Origin: Larix sibirica
Taxonomy: Eukaryota; Streptophyta; Pinopsida; Pinales; Pinaceae
Direction of reading: 5' to 3'
Length of the DNA: 10,427 nucleotides
NCBI GenBank assembly: GCA_004151065.3
Contig: NWUY0300008838.1
Location: 50,009 to 60,435, forward strand
Part shown: piece by piece, positions 6,501-10,427 of the stretch
Numbering within the stretch: the stretch's first letter is position 1
How the letters are laid out: each line of letters starts with the position of its first letter
Notes under the pieces: model-generated
Database searches by the model: none
The model's input: only the letters and a program-made list of their open reading frames with translations
Told to the model about the DNA's origin: nothing
Made by a program: the position numbers and the translations under genes

Positions 6501-6960
6501 AGACCTTGACTTCAGTTCGATCTCCTTTTTTTCTCCTTCTCTCTTCGAGGATGCACCTTCCTTCTCTTTGTTCTCGTGTTTTATAAAGAAGAGTTGGAGA
6601 CTATGGTTTGTGAGATTGGATTCTTTTTGACAAGTTTCAGGAGCACTTCGCCACCACCATCTTCCATCCTCCAGACTTGACAGCACTTCCATTACTGCTT
6701 GCCAAATATTGATAGTATAGCCCTTGGTTTATTGTATCTATGGTTGATTTCCTGCCTCTATGCTAATATATTAGATAATTTCTTCTATGCTTTTGAAGCT
6801 CTTTGAATTTTGTGGTTGTCTTCTAAGAGCAATTGTGCAATAGGGTTTGCGTTGTAATTTTCATTTTCTTGTTTTGAACTTCTCTCACTCAGGGCGCATA
6901 CTCTCTTCATTCTTTTCCCCTTTTAACTGCTGAAATCTCATTAAGAAATTAATCCCAACA
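6500..6960 (+). mobile_element. Possible LTR promoter and downstream region, plus strand
   Basis: A pyrimidine-rich stretch (6518-6575) precedes a TATAAAG box, and a T-rich non-coding stretch follows up to CCCAACA at 6954-6960, a possible LTR 3' end. No recognisable primer-binding site follows, and no matching left end was located. The minus-strand frame at 6459-6692 (lysine/glutamate-rich) is only the complement of the pyrimidine tract. This is a tentative call based on layout. Confidence 0.25.
6582..6587 (+). promoter_or_regulatory. Candidate TATA box
   Basis: TATAAA within TTTTATAAAGAAGAG, after a CT-rich stretch. It is a plausible promoter element of the suspected LTR, but the word alone is common in AT-rich DNA. 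Confidence 0.25.
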
Positions 6961-7853
6961 TCTGCATTTTAATTTACAAGTTTTTTCCTTGTTCTTGAGT
7001 TCTTTTTGGGCACTTGAGGGCAGCTTAGTGTGCTGATTTATTTCAAGTTTATATGCAGAAAAAACAACATACAAACAACTTAGGGACACCCTCCTATGGC
7101 TGGAAAAGTACCAGCCCTAACAAAGAGGCAATTAGTACGTGACAGGGCCAATTTGCTTGTACTTATCACTTGGATATGTTCACCTCTTTGGGACAGATTT
7201 GTGTGATAACAAATTAGTGCTGTTCGTGGGGACCTTGTCAAATCATTGAACATTAATAGCTTGTGGCTACAACGACATCGATGAGATTCAATTTATTTGG
7301 TTTATGTTTTTCTCTCACCTGGCGACTTCATTGTTGGGGTGTTTCGATGTTGGACAAGTTAAGAAGATCTCCTTGATTTGACTTTGCACAAGGCATAACT
7401 ATAAGTATGGGCCTCAATGAACTCAAACAACTATTCTAGAATAACAAAGATAAGAGACCACCTGAAACCCCATTGGGTCTAAAGTGTTTCGAGTACTTCA
7501 GCTATCGCCAAGGTAGTTGTTACACCTCAATCGACTAGTAAGATTTACATCACTCCTTTGGTAAGTTCTTCTTAGTTCTCTATGAGTTCATCCATTGTTG
7601 CTTTGGCTTCTTCACCAAGAACTAGTACAATGGTTGGGGTTTGTTAGATTTACTCTTTAGTGTAACTGTATATGCTCCTGTAAGTTTTGCTGCTATACCT
7701 AATCAATCTCATGATATGCCTACAAGGGAATACAAAAAAGACGATGTTGCATGGGTTTTAGAATGAGGGAGCATTCGAAGTAGGGATACAAGTATCCAGT
7801 ACAACTAGAACTTTTTCCTAAATTTGTTAACTTTTGGGTTACTTTGAAAGTGT

Positions 7854-7902
7854 ATACACCATGTTTGGGGTTGCTTCATGAGATTTAGGGTACATGGTGT
7901 AT
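7854..7902. repeat. Perfect 11-bp inverted repeat
   Basis: ATACACCATGT at 7854-7864 and ACATGGTGTAT at 7892-7902 are exact reverse complements across a 27-nt spacer. There is no T-run or other terminator feature beside it. Confidence 0.6.
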
Positions 7903-7999
7903 GTTTAGCCCCTGGATGGTCCGAGATGGATTGTAGCATGAGAGATGGTCCATGATGGATATGCATAGTTGAGATAGCTTGCTCCGTGGATGCTTGACC

Positions 8000-8020
8000 T
8001 TAGGACGGTATTAGGACGGC
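8000..8020 (+). repeat. 11-bp tandem repeat TTAGGACGG(T/C)A
   Basis: TTAGGACGGTA is followed directly by TTAGGACGGCA, two copies with one difference. It is a small local duplication. Confidence 0.75.
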
Positions 8021-8957
8021 ATTGATGGTGGACGCCCTTCATTGAGGCCACATGGAAGATTCACTTGGTGGGAGAACACCCTATTACCCTTCATATTCAA
8101 TGAGGCCATTTCAATGAGTGCAGTCATATGGGATAGATGTATTTGATATCATTGATTTATCATCAAAATATTGCAGGGGCTATTTATGAATGCACACCTC
8201 TTCCATACCACTACCCTTATGATATGTCTCACTAGTCACAACGATGGCTAAATAGCTATTCACTGTATCGTCTCTGGCGAACAGGCATGTGGTGCTTTTT
8301 TAGTGGAGGTGGCTTGTGCAAAGGTTTTTGCTTAGCCCCTAGAGTTTATCAGGAGCACCATTGATGATTCAGTGGTGCTTTATTTACAGTTCACCAGCAA
8401 CAGTTTGTTTGGATGTGATGGCATGAAGGAGGCATGATATGAGCACTTCACATGATCCTTTCTTGATGGAGCATGGTTGGATGAGATTGATGACATATTT
8501 TGCCTAAGTGATTTGTTCTATAGCACTTCAGTATTATATCTCTGGACTTCACCTTGGCATGGTTGGTAGACAACTTGCTTAGAGCATTTGGCACAAGTAC
8601 ATTTGTCCAAGTAATTATTAGATGGTCAACATGGTTTATAATATATATGGTGGTGTGATACAGATTTCCTAGGAGGCTGATTTTCTGAGACAGGGGGTTC
8701 TATTTTATATTTTGATGTCACATTACTATGGTTGCATCACTTTATTATAGTGCCTAGTTTATTTACCCCTTTGATCATGTTCTAAAGGTGAATATCGGTG
8801 TATTTTGATGTGTTGTATGAGGTTACAGCCTCCTTGTGAAAGCACCTTGACTCATGGTGCTTTATTTGAGGTTTATTTCATCTTATCTTATCTTATACCA
8901 TGGTTCTAGAGGTAGCACTGCCCTTAGTGCACACATTTCCATGATGATTTGACTACA

Positions 8958-9058
8958 TGAGAGCATTTTGACCCTTCTTTGATCATGTGGAGCCTATTTC
9001 CCTTGAGTGCTCGGGGTTATCTGCATCTTTCCACACTTGAGAGCATTTTGTGGAGCCT
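8958..9058 (+). repeat. 80-bp imperfect duplication
   Basis: TGAGAGCATTTTG is found at 8958-8970 and 9038-9050, and TGTGGAGCCT at 8986-8995 and 9049-9058. GATCATG lies close to both. The order of words is partly altered, consistent with an old duplication with internal deletion. It lies inside the open frame at 8979-9305 and argues against a real gene there. Confidence 0.5.
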
Positions 9059-9326
9059 GGATCATGTCATTATTGGGGACTGCTCACCTACTTGGCACAT
9101 CTATTCAGGCTACCCTCTCATCTATCGATATTCTATTCTTGAGATGAGGTTGTTTCCCTTGCTTTTGGAGGTGGTTGAGGCATGTTTGACTTCACACATG
9201 GACCATGGCGCTATTTTATTCATTGTTGACCTCATCTTCCTTGGGATGCCACACATGCACCTTTTTCATTTACTTGGCACGATTCTTGGAACTGTTATAC
9301 AGTGACGCAACTTGGACCTTAGAGAC

Positions 9327-9800
9327 TGTTGAGGGACAGCCTTCATATTCTCCTATTTTTCCTCACATGTGTGGAGGTTAGGGTCCCTAGCCATTTGGTA
9401 TCAAGTGGGCACATTTGTCCACTCTCTCGGTGGGATGCACCTTGCACATTCTTTGAACATAGTGCCCCCTCTCTCATGGAGCTTTATTGATTGGAGATTG
9501 TACATGTGGCATTAGTCTCAGCTTTTTTTATTATTTGTTGGACATGTCCTCTCTAGTTAGTTAGAGGATATTGTTAATTTATGTTCCTCTAAGTTAGATT
9601 TAGGAGATATTATTATTATTGTGGAGGTTGTTGTGCCTAAACTCTATATATTGGGCGTTCCTCTGCTTGTAATGGCGGTAGAAAGTGCATGTAGTTTCTG
9701 GGGGATGTTTTGCTCTAGTATCTAGTGCTGGATTTGGTGAATAAAATTGGCACTTCTTCTAAATGTGAAGCTTTCATGGATTAATATTGCCAGTGTACAA
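9327..9800 (+). mobile_element. Possible LTR, plus strand, with TATA and polyadenylation signals
   Basis: TGTTGAGGGACAG at 9327 could be a left LTR end. CTATATATT at 9644-9652 is a TATA-like box, and AATAAAA at 9740-9746 is a polyadenylation signal about 95 nt downstream, the usual spacing for a plant LTR R region. The right edge is unclear, and no primer-binding site or target-site duplication was found. It could be the 3' LTR of the decayed tract to its left. Confidence 0.35.
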
Positions 9801-10226
9801 GTTTTTAATGCTTGTGGATGATAGAGTTATTGTGTTCAAGACAAGGTGAAGAGCAAAACTTTGCTACCCTTCAAGTGGATTAGGTGTAAAGATCCTTATT
9901 TCTCCTTAATTCTCTTTACTTTATTAAGAAAATGGCTTTTGCATGAAATTGTTGAAATTCTTGCTTAGTAAATCTCCTAATGAAATATCATCTTGAATGA
10001 TAACTCAAAAGTTAACTTCATTTTCTCTTTGCTCCCACAATTTTTTATATGAATTTCCAGCCATTTAAGGTCTGATTGATATGCTGGTTGTTGTCAATCA
10101 TACTTTAATACATGTGAAAAATCAGCCCTCTTAGAATCCCATTTGACACCATCAACCCCATCTGGAGTTAGGAACTTATCTCCCCCTTTCATCCACCATA
10201 TAAAATAAATAAAAATCAGTTTCCTT
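9801..10226. other. AT-rich DNA with no recognisable feature
   Basis: I see no gene, repeat or RNA signature here on either strand. It separates the LTR-like piece from the tandem repeat at the right end. Confidence 0.5.
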
Positions 10227-10427
10227 TTCTGCTTGACAATCTGAAATTTCCCAACAATAAAATCAGAAATTCAGATGGGTAATAAAGTCCTGTAAACCCT
10301 CATTCTTTCACTAATAACGGGACCTAAAATTCTGCTCAACAAAAATGAAAATTTCCAGCATTAAAACCAATATTTCAGATTTCAAATATGGTCCTAGATG
10401 TCTTCATTTATTCAGTAACTAAGGGAC
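10227..10427 (+). repeat. 103-104-bp tandem repeat running off the right edge
   Basis: Unit 1 (10227-10329) and unit 2 (10330-10427) share, in order, TTCTGCTTGACAA / TTCTGCTCAACAA, an AAATTTCC-AACAATAAAA / AAATTTCC-AGCATTAAAA block, TTCAGAT, TCATT-T-CA-TAA and a closing GGGAC. Identity is moderate, with small indels. The segment before 10227 does not clearly continue the pattern. The last unit reaches the window end, so the array may go on. Confidence 0.75.

Larger units (their letters stand above)
6961..9326. other. Long anonymous tract without coding frame, probably decayed retroelement interior
   Basis: About 2.4 kb has stops scattered in all frames. I find no protease, reverse transcriptase, RNase H, integrase or gag zinc-knuckle motif. 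The plus strand is rich in G and T, with recurring words such as GTGGTGCTTT (8289, 8371 and, as ATGGTGCTTT, 8855 regions) and GAGCATTTTG. The 108-residue open frame at 8979-9305 is hydrophobic, matches nothing I know and overlaps an internal duplication. It is most simply an old element interior or a non-autonomous element. Confidence 0.45.

Noticed and set aside
6459-6692. Minus-strand lysine/glutamate-rich frame of 77 residues
   Set aside because: It is the complement of a CT-rich tract and has no family resemblance.
6954-7339. CCCAACA (6954-6960) and TGTTGGGG (7332-7339) as paired LTR ends
   Set aside because: They are in the wrong order to bound one LTR, only about 370 nt apart, and no priming site or duplication supports them.
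8979-9305. Plus-strand open frame of 108 residues, hydrophobic
   Set aside because: It overlaps an internal 80-bp duplication, is unlike any protein I know, and sits in a tract otherwise full of stops. A chance open frame is likelier.

Overview
The window is nuclear DNA of a seed plant, most likely a gymnosperm or another species with a large, repeat-filled genome. It is AT-rich, contains spliced exons with plant-type introns, and is mostly decayed LTR-retrotransposon sequence with simple repeats. The gymnosperm assignment is an inference, because no lineage-specific marker was found. There are no bacterial-type genes, CRISPR arrays or RNA genes that I can support.

The only recognisable gene is on the minus strand at 1878-2226. 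Two adjacent exons of 117 and 137 nt, separated by a 95-nt phase-1 intron, encode the N-terminal nucleotide-binding core of a CofD/UPF0052 (YvcK-like) protein. The motifs GGTAFNG, SDDGGST and GGPAVGDIR are intact. I could not find the preceding exon to the right or the following exons to the left. Either the introns are long and filled with repeats, or this is a displaced gene fragment.

Left edge, 1-448: rearranged pieces of a minus-strand LTR-like repeat, colinear in blocks with 4697-4961. They end abruptly at the single N at 449, which looks like an assembly junction. From 450 to about 1877 there is anonymous DNA with a purine-rich tract, one short direct repeat, one inverted repeat and one weak exon-like stretch (452-514).

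Middle, 2227-5345: a recent 97-bp tandem duplication, CT and AC microsatellites, a hairpin-containing GAATTCGC/TTTGCGC repeat block, and then a probable minus-strand LTR element. That element has a leader (about 3526-3953), a degenerate initiator-Met-tRNA primer-binding site (3954-3965), LTR sequence with a TATATAAA box (4669-4676), and an array of TGTCCACA words.

Right, 5346-10427: CATGCA-rich, degenerate 150-bp tandem repeats (about 5740-6500), a possible plus-strand LTR promoter region (about 6500-6960), a long decayed tract without a coding frame (6961-9326), another LTR-like piece with TATA and AATAAA signals (around 9645 and 9740), and a 103-104-bp tandem repeat running off the right end. 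Apart from the CofD-like exons, nothing in the window forms a working pathway.
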